Assembly: GCA_019022495.1 (NCBI GenBank)
Contig: JAFEKR010000034.1
Coordinates: 124,001 to 188,000 of the forward strand
Origin: Epichloe hybrida
Taxonomy: Eukaryota > Ascomycota > Sordariomycetes > Hypocreales > Clavicipitaceae
Length of the DNA: 64,000 nucleotides
Reading direction: 5' to 3'
The stretch's first letter is position 1. Each line of letters starts with the position of its first letter. Below, one piece after another: positions 1-10,742 of this stretch. Under the pieces are notes generated by a model. It was not told where the DNA came from. It saw only the letters and a program-made list of their open reading frames with translations, and made no database searches. Both the position numbers and the translations under genes were made by a program.

Positions 1-489
1 ATGACGGGATTCATGGCATCCAGATTCACGACCTCGAAAACAATGCTCAATCCGTCCACGGGGACCACCAGCACTGGTACCGATGGTGCTCAAAAGCCAG
101 AAAGTAGTTCAAATGCCGGGCCAAAGGCGACGACGGATCCAGCCGAGGAAGCTGCCAAGATGGGCATGTTTGGGACCATGACCCGCTCAGTGGCAGACTT
201 TTACCCCACGCGCCTGTTGTGCAAGCGATTCAATGTTCGAGCCCCTGCGCATTCAAGACTAGATGTCGGAGCAGAGAATGGTGCCTCGTCAACGGCGGCT
301 GCGGCCACTTCTGTCCCTGTTTCCGCGCACGCGGGCGCACCGGCCGAACAAGCTGTTGACATGACTAGACCAATCGTGTCGCTGCAACAAGCTGCGGTGG
401 TGAATCCAGAAAGAAATGACGCTGTCGAGGGAAAAGCGGCGAATGCCGATGTTTTGAAGGCAATATTTGGAGATGGTGACAGTGAATAG
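1..489 (+). CDS. G-patch protein (GPATCH1/TGH type), 3' end only
   Basis: This is the C-terminal part (about 160 residues) of a protein that begins upstream of the window. The frame is open from base 1 to a TAG at 487-489. Two signatures resemble GPATCH1/TOUGH-type G-patch proteins. One is a block reading MFGTMTRSVADFYP followed by LLCKRFNV. The other is the extreme C-terminus VLKAIFGDGDSE, like the 'DLFKAIF...D/E' tail of that family. Family members are nuclear and associated with the spliceosome. The G-patch itself is not in the window. The linker is Ala/Ser-rich and low complexity. The first in-frame ATG shown (base 1) is probably internal. The family call rests on two short motifs. Confidence 0.7.
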   Translation: MTGFMASRFTTSKTMLNPSTGTTSTGTDGAQKPESSSNAGPKATTDPAEEAAKMGMFGTMTRSVADFYPTRLLCKRFNVRAPAHSRLDVGAENGASSTAAAATSVPVSAHAGAPAEQAVDMTRPIVSLQQAAVVNPERNDAVEGKAANADVLKAIFGDGDSE

Positions 490-733
490 CTGAATGAGAT
501 TCTATTGGACATCGGAGCGGCTATTGCTCGTGAAAGTATTTCCTGGCAAAATGTAATCCCTCGAATAGGTACTTGTGGCTCTATACATCACATGGGTATA
601 TACATGCAGCGTTGATAAAAGTGCATGTTGATTGCACCCCCCCCCCCAAAAAAAAACAATCCCGAGTATGCAGTCTTGGCAAATAGGCTGATAGCACGAG
701 CCAACAACTCATGTCCCACAATGCGCACAGTCC

Positions 734-2023
734 CTAGGCAAGTTCGTGGATCTGCCCTCGGTGGTCATCGTTTGGCTTTGCCGACATGTCGAGGCCACGC
801 TGCTGAGCACCGAGATGGCCGGGGGCAGGCGAGCTGACCATTGCGGCGGCCATGGACGGGGAGTATGCGTTGTAGACGCGTTGGGGAGGGGAGCCGGAGC
901 CGGAGTCGGATCCCGTTCCTTGGGCGGGCGAGGGCGAGGAGGAGGCACCACCGGGCCCGTGGTGATGATATGGCCATGGTTGCCGACGCTGCTGCTGCGT
1001 GGAGGGGGGAGGGGAGGGGGCCTGTTGCTGTTGTTGCTGTTGCTGTTGATGCACCGGGACCGCGTCATTTCGCTTCCTGTTGCGGCGGAGGAGCAAGGCG
1101 ATGGCGAGACCGACCAGGGCCAGACCGGCGAGGCCGCCGACCACGCTGCCGCCGACTATGGCTCCGACGGGCGTCTTCTTCTCGTCCTCGTCCTGGGTGC
1201 TCCCGCTGCCGCTCCCGCTGCCGCTCGCGTTGTTCCCGCCTCTGTTGAAATCGCCGCTGCCGGCATCACCGGTCGCTTTGGCCGGGCTCGAGCCCGTCCG
1301 CGTCGTGGGCGACCTCGTGGCACTCGCACTCGCACTCGCACTGACACTCACAGCCACACCCTGCTGGCCCGGGGAAGTCGTCGAGCCCGTCTGCGTCGTG
1401 GGCGACCTCGGAGCACTGACACTCTCAGCCACACCCGGATCCGGGAAAGTCGTAGAAGCCGCGGGGCTCGAGTCCGTCCGCGTCGTCGTGGGCGACCTCG
1501 GAGCGCTCGCACTCGCACTCTCAGCCACACCCGGGGAAGTCGTGAGCGCGCGGCTCGGCGTCGACGGGCCGACGACGACGGCGACGCACATCCCATCCGC
1601 CCCACACGCCATCGGAGAATCGCACCACCTGCCGCTGCTGCAGCAAGTGCTCGTGTCGGGGATGCAGACGGCGGCGCCGCACTCGCGCTTCCCGGCAGGA
1701 CAACCGGAGCCGGCCGAGCCTCCTTCGCAGACCTCGCCGCGGGGACAGCAGCCTTGGGCGACGCAGTAGTCGCCGGGGTTGCAGTACGTTCCCTGGATCC
1801 CGTCGCAGCAGGTGCTGCCCTCGGGCATGCAGAGGCCAGTCCCGCAGGCGGCTTGGCCGGCGAGGCACGGCTCTGCGCGGGCAGACAGGCCCTCGGGGCT
1901 GCTGTCTCTGCCGAGTCCGGGCAGGGAGTTGGCGGGCGCGGCCTTGGAGGAGAAGAAGGAGGAGGCGTCTTGGAAGGCGGATGCCAGACCGGCCAGAGCG
2001 ACCATGGCTCGGGCGGAAATCAT
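734..2023 (-). CDS. Cys-rich, Ser/Thr-rich single-pass cell-surface protein
   Basis: A single exon of 429 codons starts at an ATG (2023) and ends in TAG. An N-terminal hydrophobic stretch (about residues 5-17) looks like a weak signal peptide. Residues about 52-150 hold two Cys-rich modules with CC pairs (STCCDG, QGCCPRG, STCCSSG), probably disulfide-bonded. A mucin-like Ser/Thr/Pro region follows, with three degenerate copies of a unit containing RSPTT, then a Gly/Ser linker. A transmembrane helix lies near residues 287-311, rich in Gly/Ala/Leu and followed by RRNRKR. The cytoplasmic tail has a run of nine Gln and many Pro. The order (Cys-rich ectodomain, O-glycosylated stalk, one helix, basic stop-transfer) resembles fungal Wsc/Mid2-type wall sensors, but I see no canonical WSC domain. 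Function is unknown. The GC-rich repeats also open a long antisense frame. Confidence 0.75.
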   Translation of the reverse strand: MISARAMVALAGLASAFQDASSFFSSKAAPANSLPGLGRDSSPEGLSARAEPCLAGQAACGTGLCMPEGSTCCDGIQGTYCNPGDYCVAQGCCPRGEVCEGGSAGSGCPAGKRECGAAVCIPDTSTCCSSGRWCDSPMACGADGMCVAVVVGPSTPSRALTTSPGVAESASASAPRSPTTTRTDSSPAASTTFPDPGVAESVSAPRSPTTQTGSTTSPGQQGVAVSVSASASASATRSPTTRTGSSPAKATGDAGSGDFNRGGNNASGSGSGSGSTQDEDEKKTPVGAIVGGSVVGGLAGLALVGLAIALLLRRNRKRNDAVPVHQQQQQQQQQAPSPPPSTQQQRRQPWPYHHHGPGGASSSPSPAQGTGSDSGSGSPPQRVYNAYSPSMAAAMVSSPAPGHLGAQQRGLDMSAKPNDDHRGQIHELA

Positions 2024-3250
2024 GTTCTTGTGTGCAGAGGCCCTTTTGCGTTGTTCGTCAAGGGGGGGGTTCCGGAGACGTAGAGTTGCTCGGCCCGAAC
2101 AGGGCGGGGTTTACAAAACAAGGAAAAGGAAGAATAAAGATGAAATGAATGAATGGATGCTTCTACTCTCGCATTTTGGGCGGGCAAGACACCAAGGTCG
2201 GGTTGGCGGCAGCTTGATGAGACGGGCACAAGGAGATGCAAAAAAAAAAAAAACAAGAGTCGAGATGCTCCTCTCTCTGTCAGCCCTCGAGAAGTTATGT
2301 ACGGAGGCATGGCATACAACTGGCTGACTGGACAGAGAGCCAGGTCAGCTACTTCACACCTAGACAAGCGCCCCTTTCCTTTGGCCAAGCTATCTTTTGC
2401 TCTCGTCCTGGCAGGCTCGTGGGGTCTCGCTGGGAAGGCGAGGCGCGTCTCGGACGTTGAGAATTATGAAACTGTCGAGTTCGGCGCAATGACTCTCGGC
2501 ATCTTTGTACCCCGTACAGCAGAGCCTCATCAGACGGACGGGAAAAGAGGGGGTGGGCATTTGGGTTCAAATCTAGGAGTTGACTATTATGCAGTCGTCG
2601 TGATTTCTAGTCATGTCTGAAATCGACGCGCGAGTCGCGGGCATCGCGGCAACGTTGTTTGGGAAGCGTCCGAGTACATTTTTGCCCATCACAGGCAGCT
2701 TCCGGGACCTGTATAATCCAAAAAAAAAAAGACAAAAAAAAAGTTGGTAGAGCACTACCTCACCAAGATGGAATACCTGAGCTGGACGCATCATCAACAT
2801 TGGCGTGCCATGCTTTGCACCACAAAACGCAGGCAAAGCTCTGCTTTCCCCTATTATCGGTATGGCACTCGCAACAAGCCATCGTGACCGCCTCCCACAT
2901 ACATACCACATCTTAACACCAGACGTGCATCGTCAGAAATGAACCTGTATTCAAAAACGACAAATTGGCCTTCCCCCTAGTGCTAAAAGAACGGGAAAAT
3001 GATTTGAAAGAAAAGTGACAAGAAGAAATGCAGACGCAGCATAAAAACGCCAAGTACTCTCCAAGTGCCTCATGTATCGCTGGGATGCCTAGTTTAATAA
3101 AATAATATGAGTCATGGGGGTTGAGAATGCCAAAGGCCCCCCCAGTAGTATTTTCTTTTTGTGTATGACAGGCACCTCCTCCTAGCCAAGTATTAGTCAT
3201 GTCCTATCAACGAAACACGTCCATCACGTTTTCGCCTGTTCCGCGCCTCG
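2024..3250. other. Intergenic, no gene supported
   Basis: This gap lies between the 5' end of the Cys-rich surface protein and the 3' end of the glycosyltransferase. It holds A-runs near 2240 and 2720-2745 and only short, unconserved frames. The first few hundred bases should contain the surface-protein promoter. Confidence 0.5.
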
Positions 3251-4522
3251 CTATTGAAACCCTTTCGCTGACTGGCCGAGATTCCATATCTTGTCACAGA
3301 TGAGATTCCCATTCTCGTAATGCAACAGTTCTTTCGGAATGGTGTCAAACATGGGCTTGTATACATTTAGTAGACCCAGCGAGTACAAAATGTCGTTCAA
3401 GCGGATGTGGAACGGCGGATTGGCCTCGGGTTGTCTTGGCGGAGGCGCTGGCTTGATGCCCTTCTCTGTAAAACACCTGGCCACTTTCATCCACAGCTTC
3501 TTGTCCTTGAGTTGATGTATAGCAATCGCATCTTCGCCATATAGCGCATGCGACTGCGCCTGGGGGTGCGTATCGGCCCTAGCATATGCGGTACCATCTC
3601 CTCGCGAATCCGCGTCATCATAGTCGAATCTTTCTTCGCCGCGAAAATTGATAAAATCCGCCCGCTCACCGGCTTTGTGCATGAGGATCCCGACGGTGGC
3701 GTCTTCGCCAGTGATGACGTTGAAGCGCTCTTGTAAGCTTACAAGCAACTGTATCATGTCCCAGGTCATGGTATACATTGATCCGTGAGCAAAGGTGTTG
3801 TAGCCCGAGTCAGAAAAGTACATCTGCCCGATGACGGTGCGGTTCGCCGTCGCCGTGTATTGGCCCATGCTGTTGGACAATCTCGGAACCAGATATCGGT
3901 GCCAGAAAGCAGGCGCGTTGAGCCATAAATCTGTATCAAGCTTGGTGACATACTCGTATTTATGGCCACTTTTGAGCAGCGACTTGTAAAACTCGAGCGT
4001 CTTGATGGTGTTCGCTGTGACGTCGTCTTCTGGGAGGTGATCAAGCACGATCATATCCCCAAAGGTTCTGTTCTCGTACCGAACAGTCTCGTTCCAGCCA
4101 AAACCCGGGTTAGACACGACGAAGCGTGGGGCAAAGGGAACATCTCGGAACAATCGCATCCACGTCGATCGGATCAGCATTCGTCGCTCGACATCGTGAG
4201 CGGCGCATATGACTGCGACCAGCCAAGGACGCTGTTTCCGATCGTCTTGTAGTTTCTGTCGATGCGGCTGCAAGGGAGACTCGGGAAAGGGCTGCAACGT
4301 CTGTTGCGGCCTGTGCAGTTTCGTAGTGTCCTGGTCATGGACGACGGTCTCGATGGTCCAGGTTCGCGGGGAGCGCGTATGCAGCAACGATAGGTAGACG
4401 AACAGACTGAGGGAAAAGAAGGTGGCGATGAGAATTAAGCGGAAATGCCGTCGTGATATGCGCTGCAGAATGATTGACCTTGACCATGGGACTTTAGACC
4501 GGCTGTTGTCGAGAGCGACCAT
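3251..4522 (-). CDS. Type II membrane glycosyltransferase, GT31/galactosyltransferase-like
   Basis: This is a single-exon frame. The start is set at the ATG at 4522 (context ACCATGG), giving 423 residues. The frame stays open upstream to 4828, but that extension is low-complexity. The N-terminus has a short basic cytoplasmic tail and then a signal-anchor helix (about residues 24-42, rich in Leu/Phe), as in Golgi type II enzymes. The lumenal domain starts with a strand and RSTWMRLF, typical of the beta-1,3-galactosyltransferase (GT31) fold. It carries a DxD-like motif at D196-T-D198 within KLDTDLW, expected to bind Mn2+/UDP-sugar. A second acidic motif, GEDATVG, fits the catalytic region. Donor and acceptor cannot be inferred. 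It likely acts in Golgi glycan elongation. The family call is good but the substrate is unknown. Confidence 0.8.
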   Translation of the reverse strand: MVALDNSRSKVPWSRSIILQRISRRHFRLILIATFFSLSLFVYLSLLHTRSPRTWTIETVVHDQDTTKLHRPQQTLQPFPESPLQPHRQKLQDDRKQRPWLVAVICAAHDVERRMLIRSTWMRLFRDVPFAPRFVVSNPGFGWNETVRYENRTFGDMIVLDHLPEDDVTANTIKTLEFYKSLLKSGHKYEYVTKLDTDLWLNAPAFWHRYLVPRLSNSMGQYTATANRTVIGQMYFSDSGYNTFAHGSMYTMTWDMIQLLVSLQERFNVITGEDATVGILMHKAGERADFINFRGEERFDYDDADSRGDGTAYARADTHPQAQSHALYGEDAIAIHQLKDKKLWMKVARCFTEKGIKPAPPPRQPEANPPFHIRLNDILYSLGLLNVYKPMFDTIPKELLHYENGNLICDKIWNLGQSAKGFQ

Positions 4523-6118
4523 GGTCGGGAAGTTTCTGATGGCTGCCTGCAGCCCGTGATTTGGCTGCGTGGGCAACGCAGGCATTCCAGTAGCCAAATG
4601 TCGTCTGGTCGTCTGCATGGACGTGCGACGCGGGAGAGGAAGGCGAAGACGAGCTCCTGCTGATTGAATGGAAGGAGACGGAGCCCTGTTCCCTGGAGGA
4701 AATGAAGATGATGCCAAGCTGTTTAGTACATGTAGTGTTAGTGGCCCCTTTGCGGCGCATGGACGATCCCGACTGGCCCGGGGAGGGCAAGAGGGATCTG
4801 CACTACAACTGCACTTGCCCCGAAACAAGTCAGAGCAAGTCAGCCTTTAGGCCCTTTACGAACTTATTACTCCGTGTGCTCCACCATGGCTGATGCGCCT
4901 AGTGCACGCACCCAGACCAGACATGACGGACAGATAATCATCAAACACGGGTGTGTGCACGCATGTGCTCTACCACAGCACATACAACTGGAGAATACGT
5001 CTTGTGTCCATGTATCTCAATGAGCGCCGAGGGATCACGCACGTGTTGTGCCCACCACGTTGAAATAGTTGAATTCGTATAATAATACCATCATCCGAAC
5101 TGCCCGAAAAAATGTTCAAGAAATGCCGCTCTCCCATGGCCCATGGACCATTAATAGTTCGTGTCCTTCCCCACTTTTCCCCTTTAATTCCGGCCACTTC
5201 CCAAGTTCACGTTGATCATGCCGCGTCATCCCCACATGGAGTCAGATCATCGATGGGGGTTGTCTTGTGTCTGCCGCAAGCCACACGGAATAATTACACA
5301 TGTCTTGCTTTATTTTTGTTTTTTAAATACGGGGGTGAGCAAGAACACCACGTGCCGCAGCGTTATACCTGTTCTTGGGATCCCTGAGAATGACGAATCG
5401 AACCATCATTGCCACGACAGGGCCCCTCTGGCTTGATGGGTTCACTTCCCACACGGAACACAGCAGTGGCTGCAAGAATGACATGTAATGCGAAGGAATT
5501 CGTCACGCCCTTTGATGAGTCTCGAGTGTTCCTTCCTGGAAAGCCGGCAACTTTCACCAAGCCGTCAGTAACGGCTGAAGCATCAGCTGGGTTGTGCCAG
5601 CCGGCAGAGCACGTCACGTCGCCCGAGAGACCCGAAATGCGTTGAGAAAGAAGAATCATTTTGTGCGTGGTATTTTCCCGTGGTTGAGTAGCTGAGTTCC
5701 ATGTACAAAATTCGTACGACCGTCGACAAGAAAAATGGAAGCTATTCATGGTTGCAGACAGCGAAATTGTTGGTCTTGGCTGATGTATTTTTGTTCGGTG
5801 GTTGTAAATCGACGAGACAGCACATACTTGTGGCTTTGTCATGTGCAACTCGCGAATGAGCGAGAAGATGCCAGGTGAGACAGACTTCTGGCTGGGTGTG
5901 CATCGTCAAGATTGTTCTTCCGATGCGGAAAGGCTCGATCCGGTCTTCTGCACTGGGTGTAGCTATCCGCCGTTTCGAAACCATTTTGTCTCGTCCAGAC
6001 AGGATCCTTTCCAAACTTGTCTTTTTTCTGTGTTTCTGCCTCTGTGTGCCTGAAAACCAATGTATGACGGCGTGTGCCAATGGTTGAAAAAAATAAAAAA
6101 GTATGCAGGCCCAGAGGA
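4523..6118. other. Intergenic, no gene supported
   Basis: This is the upstream region of the glycosyltransferase and the downstream region of the HsbA-like gene. A 161-codon minus-strand frame (5363-5848) and an overlapping plus-strand frame (5409-5645) are open here. Neither shows a recognisable domain, splice context or convincing start, so neither is annotated as a gene. Confidence 0.45.
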
Positions 6119-6804
6119 TCAGACTGCGCGTCGCCCCGACGGCTTCAAGTCGATAAGAGCCCTGTGGAAGGTAGATTTGACAACGAAAATATCTTCGGCT
6201 CGTCTGGAATCGCAATGTCGCACTAATGGGATCATCTGCGTGGCATAGCGATCATACGCGGCACTTAGCTCCACGACTGCATCTGGCAGAGCAGGACTCT
6301 TTACAGCGTCGCGCATGTTATGTGCCTTGAAGACAAAAAGATCGGCAGCTTTCATCTGGGTGTGCATAAACTATTGGATCATCAGTCTTTGTTTTATTTT
6401 TCTTCTAGTCTCTTTGGCATGTGAATTCTTTGTTTTGACTCACGAATTCCATATCATCGCAGAATGCCTCCATCACATCAATGGAGTCGTCTATGGTCGA
6501 GTCGTATCTGATTTTATCAGAGACAGCTTTCAGACCTTGGGCTGCACTCTCGACAGACTTTCGAACCTCCTGGACGGCCAAGGTCATTAGAAGCTGGTGC
6601 AGCATCGTTGGGGGAGGCGTGAGGGCTTACATCAACTGGTCTAGAGTCGTCCATGCGAAATACTTGTTGTGAGAGGACCCTGAACATGTCGTTGAAGTCG
6701 TGGTCGATTGAGTTAATTTCGTCAAATATGGAGTCAAGGTCGAAGCACAGGCCCCAGAGCGGAAACGATAAAAGAGTAGCCAGTATCCATGCGCTGAGAA
6801 ACAT
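6119..6804 (-). CDS. Small secreted helical protein, HsbA-like
   Basis: Three exons fit together by splice signals and phase: 6631-6804, 6444-6569 and 6119-6370 (183 codons plus stop). Intron 1 (61 nt) has a GTAAGC donor, a CTAAT branch and a CAG acceptor. Intron 2 (73 nt) has a GTGAGT donor, a CTGAT branch and a TAG acceptor. The protein opens with a clear signal peptide (residues 1-20, MFLSAWILATLL...). About 160 mostly amphipathic helical residues follow, with motifs such as AAQGLKAVSDKI and AYDRYATQM. This pattern is like the hydrophobic-surface-binding protein A / cell-wall galactomannoprotein family of small secreted fungal proteins. An in-frame upstream ATG at 6816 would add MYDK before the signal peptide. 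The exon structure is well supported and the family call is tentative. Confidence 0.6.
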
Positions 6805-8260
6805 CTTGTCGTACACGTAAGAAAAAATGAGTGTGCAAAGTTTCTATAGAGTGCCCGGTTACGCTGGAGTTCTATGAGAAAACGGTCGAGAGTGAAGTCC
6901 AAACTAAAGAGTGGATAGATAAGGATCGTGGTGGGCGCTATGAAGTGGTCATGCCAAGTTTCTTCAATGAGTGTGAATGCAAATTGAAATGGGTTGAGGA
7001 GACGACCGATACGCCATGACTGGCGGCGCATGGCCATATTCATAGCTATAGAGAAGGAGACTATCGAGTGTTGTAGTGAAACAGGGTCAAGACAAGGCCC
7101 CTTCAAGAAGACGGGAATGATATTAGCTTTCCTATAACGCGCATCAAGTTTGAGCTAAAGGCGCAGTTCTTGGTCCACCTCAGCGGCAGGGCAACTGGTG
7201 CAAGACCCCGAGTTGCTGTGGCTCTGCTGTGCAGAGCAGAAGCAGATGGTGAAGGGTCGATTTGGGGTTGAGACGGGGTTCGTTGATTGGTTTGGACGGG
7301 TGAGACCGAAGTTCAAAATCATTTCACTGGGAAACAAGGGAGTCTCGTCCGCACGACGTGGCCCAAGGAACGCTACACGTCCATGTCTGTGTCTCATGCG
7401 ACAATGGGGAGCTGTGCGGGAGGATTCTGGTGGTGTCTTGCATGTATTCTCCCTTCCTTGCCCCGTCTTGACAACTGTGTGAGGGCGACACGGACGATTG
7501 AGGGGGCATCAGCGTATTGCACTAAAGCTTGCTAGCTCCAAGTGTGTTGTACGTGCGAGTTACTAGCCAAGGCCATGACAAATAGACAAATGGCAGTCGT
7601 CTAACCTGATGTCGAATCCACTTCATCAGCGTTGAGACTCTGCTAGGTCAGAGCTCGATATCATGCTGACACTTTGTATGACAGCAATTCTCGGGCCGCC
7701 GACGCTCCAAGTCACCTGGTACATCTTCTACGTCCTGGTCCGTTTCTAGTCAGTCGGAAGCCGAGGCTAATGTCGAGAGACTGGCCCTTGTGATGCGGTA
7801 TACCAAACGAACGAGTGGTTCTCGCGGCTATGCTCGCTTTCGAGATATGGCCAGAGTTCCGGTTCTATATCTAGCTTCTCGACTGTGGAGATGATAATAC
7901 GCATGCATGCTTCTCCGTTTGTGTTTCTGCATAACGTCGAAACCAATGAACAGCCGAAACATCACCTAGTAAGAACAGAGCAAACCACCAAATGCCAATT
8001 CGGGACCGGCGCAAGGATGATCCTCTGACCAACATCTCCAAGTTCCCACAGTTGATTGTTCGGTCCTGTGCTTCGAGTATTGAAGCAAGCTGCCAAAAAG
8101 CGCTCCATAAAATAGACCCGAGCGATTATGGATGCTTGTCCTATTGGTATTGTTCAAGCCTTCATTGTCAACCGGATACAAATTTGGTGGCGGAAATCGT
8201 GGGTTTCCGTGTAGAAATATGGAATCAGGTACTTTCCTGCGAAGGAGGTGGCTCGAGGCA
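6805..8260. other. Intergenic, no gene supported
   Basis: Upstream of the HsbA-like gene there are several short open frames on both strands. The longest, 6627-7106 on the minus strand, overlaps the signal-peptide exon out of frame. None shows domain resemblance or splice structure. About 1.4 kb appears non-coding. Confidence 0.45.
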
Positions 8261-8312
8261 GCTTCTCGAGGGAGCTTCTCGAGGGAGCTTCTCGAGGGAG
8301 CTTCCCGAGGGA
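8261..8312. repeat. 13-bp tandem repeat, 4 units
   Basis: Four head-to-tail copies of the unit GCTTCTCGAGGGA occur at 8261, 8274, 8287 and 8300. The last differs by one base (CCCGAG for CTCGAG). Each of the first three copies holds the palindrome CTCGAG. It lies in a gene-poor stretch upstream of the WHI2-like gene. Confidence 0.9.
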
Positions 8313-8830
8313 GGAGGTGATGCTGGATTCTGACCACAAGGTCCAAAACGTAGGCGTCACTGCAGATTGCTTCGGGCTCCAAGTTTCCTCAAAAGGCGTG
8401 CTCAGCGAAGCCACTCGGAACAAGCAGTACATATAGTCAGGACGAAAGAGGCTATTATGAGAAGGGGCATTGTTACATGCAGAGGCAAGGTCAGCCAGCC
8501 TCTGATAATTTACCTACATGTAGTGAAATTTGGGCTAATTTAATCCTTGCCTAACCATCCTTGTAGCCCCATGGGTCGGACACGACTTTTGACGTGGACC
8601 TCGACCAACCACAAGCGCCCATTCTCCACCAACCATATGTAAGCGCCCACTTCCCGCCGGCCACCGCCTCGCCTCTCGTCGCCTCTTTGGCCAGGTCGAA
8701 CCCCTACAAGAAGACATCATCAACCTCGTCCAATTGCTCCCTGACCTTGGCTCTGCTCATGCTCAATCGTGAACCTCTATTGTCTAATTCAGCCATTCGG
8801 GAATATTGGCAGAGACGACTCCACACAAAG

Positions 8831-8874
8831 ACACAACAAAGACACAACAAAGACACAACAAAGACACAACAAAG
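8831..8874. repeat. 11-bp tandem repeat, 4 units
   Basis: Four perfect copies of ACACAACAAAG occur back to back, preceded by a partial copy. The array lies just upstream of the WHI2-like coding region. It may fall in its 5' UTR or in an unresolved first exon. Confidence 0.9.
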
Positions 8875-9053
8875 ACTCTGTACCTCTGTCCCCTCTGTAC
8901 CCCATGCATGCCCTTTTGAATACTTAGCCCCCTTCTTTCAATCACCTTCCTCAGGGACCGAAGCCGACGAATTCGAATCGCCGTCGATCGCTGCTGCCTC
9001 ACCATTCCCCTCGCAGAACCGCGACGCCCGGTATCCGCGATCAGTCCGCCGCA

Positions 9054-10742
9054 TTGTCGAGCCTACAGGATACAGCTACCGGAACGTCAGAGTCCTCCAA
9101 ATTGGACATCGCTACCAACATCGTGCGCGGCGTCGACGAGCTGAACAACACGACACAAGACCACGGCGATATTCCCACGGCCGCAACGGAGAACGAAGCC
9201 GAACAGTCGCCGCCGCCCCAATATCCAGCCTCAGAGGCCTCTTCTTCCTCCCGCCCCCCGCCCTTCTCCTCTCTCTTTGCGCCGCTCCACGACTCGGTTG
9301 CAGACCCCGTCACCACCACCGAGCCGCGCGCATCCGGGTCTGTAGCTGCACCAGCATATTCCAGCAGCCCGCCGCCAGAATCGACCCCGTCAAGAGCCTT
9401 CCACGATCCTGTCGGCGAGACTAAAAGTGCACTTCCCCGCGATTCCAAAGGAGGATCAAGTCGAAAGGACGACGACGCAGAACCGCCTCCAGCGTACGAA
9501 GAGGGCGATAGTCCTCTCTTCGCATTCACATACGTCATGTCAGCCGCCGGGGGAGCCGCGAGTATCATCACTCAGGTCCAGCAAGGAGGACCGCCCATTA
9601 ACGCGATCGGTGGTAAGATCAGAACACGATATGAGAGTAATGTGATGAAGGAGGACTAAAAGCGACTTGTTGCAGATGTTGGTGCCGACGAAACTATTTC
9701 CATGGACCTTCGGTAAGTGGACAGTTCTGGCCAGACAAGGGAGAGACGACACTAACTGATGATATTGCTTAATAGGGGAACCAGATTTGTTCTGTCACGA
9801 GATGAACTGCTGACACTACCCGAGTTCGTGCTCTTATCGTTATTTCCCAACGGGTTATTTCCAGACGGCCATATGAGCGGCTTCTCTGATAACGATGCCG
9901 TTCAGGTTGATGTATGTTTATGTTGATACGAAAGGGGGCAAGACAAGCAGAGGGCTTGAACATGTTCAGATGCTAATCACACCACATGCAGTACGATCCC
10001 GCATCTCTTCAGTATATGCTGGACTTCTTTAGGAATGTGGCCCAGTCGATACCTGTCGAATCTTCGCCCGGCACCTCACAGGATGGAGACGCGATGTCGG
10101 TGGAACCGCTCGGATCGCGAGATGATTCGTCGAAACGTGCTGGCATCATCGTTCTGAGGGAAGATTTGGACTTTTACGTGATTCCGCCACGAGCAGACAT
10201 CAATCAATCGCAGATGATTGAAGTCAAGCGTGCCGCTGCTCATGCACTGCAACAACAGGGTGGCATTTTCTCTGGACTCAAACGTAGTGACGAACCTGGG
10301 ACCACAGAAGCTCATCTCATCGAGATGTTGACGGCAGGGTAAGTCTAGGCCATGAGCGTGAAGTCATTTCTCCGCCAAAGTCTTTTTATTTCTTATTTTT
10401 ATTGGTTCTTTTTCCCCTTGTCCTTTACCAAGTGCTAACAGGCATATCCCTCTCAGTGGCTTCAACCACGATGATACGTGGGGACACCGAGCTGGAGAGC
10501 CCAATAAGGCCGTGATCTGCAGCTTGGCATTGGCTCGCCTGCGCAGCGACATCAGAGGCAGCGACATGGGTACGAGCGCCGTTGGTATGGCGCAAAAGCT
10601 GTTACTGTTCTGGAGGAAGCCTGCCAGGAGATGCTGGTGGGAGGGCGTCGAGCTGAACAATGTCGAGGGCGTCGAGGGCGAGCTCAAAGTATGGATCCGG
10701 CGTGTGTGGACGCTGGAGATGAGTGTCATCGGGCTCCGCTAG
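9054..10742 (+). CDS. WHI2-like BTB-fold growth/stress regulator
   Basis: Five exons join in phase: up to 9612, 9676-9712, 9776-9911, 9992-10338 and 10457-10742. Donors are GTAAG, GTAAGT, GTATGT and GTAAGT, and all acceptors are AG. The N-terminal 190 residues are disordered and rich in Ser/Pro. The core reads RFVLSRDELLTLPEFVLLSLFPNG, then a VQVDYDPASLQYMLDFF segment, the BTB/POZ-type region of fungal WHI2-like proteins. In yeast, Whi2 activates the Psr1/Psr2 phosphatases in stress and nutrient signalling. The product ends in a basic Trp-containing tail (KVWIRRVWTLEM). The true start is unresolved: no in-frame ATG exists between the TAG at 8925 and 9054, and 9054 itself is TTG. The initiator must therefore lie in an upstream exon, and CAG sites at 8952-8954, 9042-9044 and 9066-9068 are all phase-compatible acceptors. 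Confidence 0.8.

Noticed and set aside
746..2083. 445-codon plus-strand frame over the Cys-rich surface protein gene
   Set aside because: It is the antisense shadow of a GC-rich repetitive gene. It is Arg/Gly/Ala low complexity and starts on a non-ATG codon, while the minus strand has a signal peptide, Cys modules and a membrane helix.
2560..2590. tRNA T-loop-like sequence GGGTTCAAATC
   Set aside because: No matching acceptor, D or anticodon arms can be drawn around it.
5363..5848. 161-codon minus-strand frame
   Set aside because: No domain, no splice signals, and an overlapping plus-strand frame of similar quality. Composition is unremarkable.
6627..7106. 159-codon minus-strand frame upstream of the HsbA-like gene
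   Set aside because: It overlaps the signal-peptide exon in another frame, and the exon model there is better supported.
8594..9424. 276-codon plus-strand frame in front of the WHI2-like gene
   Set aside because: It begins at GTG and runs through the WHI2-like exon in the wrong frame. Only its early part might serve as a first exon.
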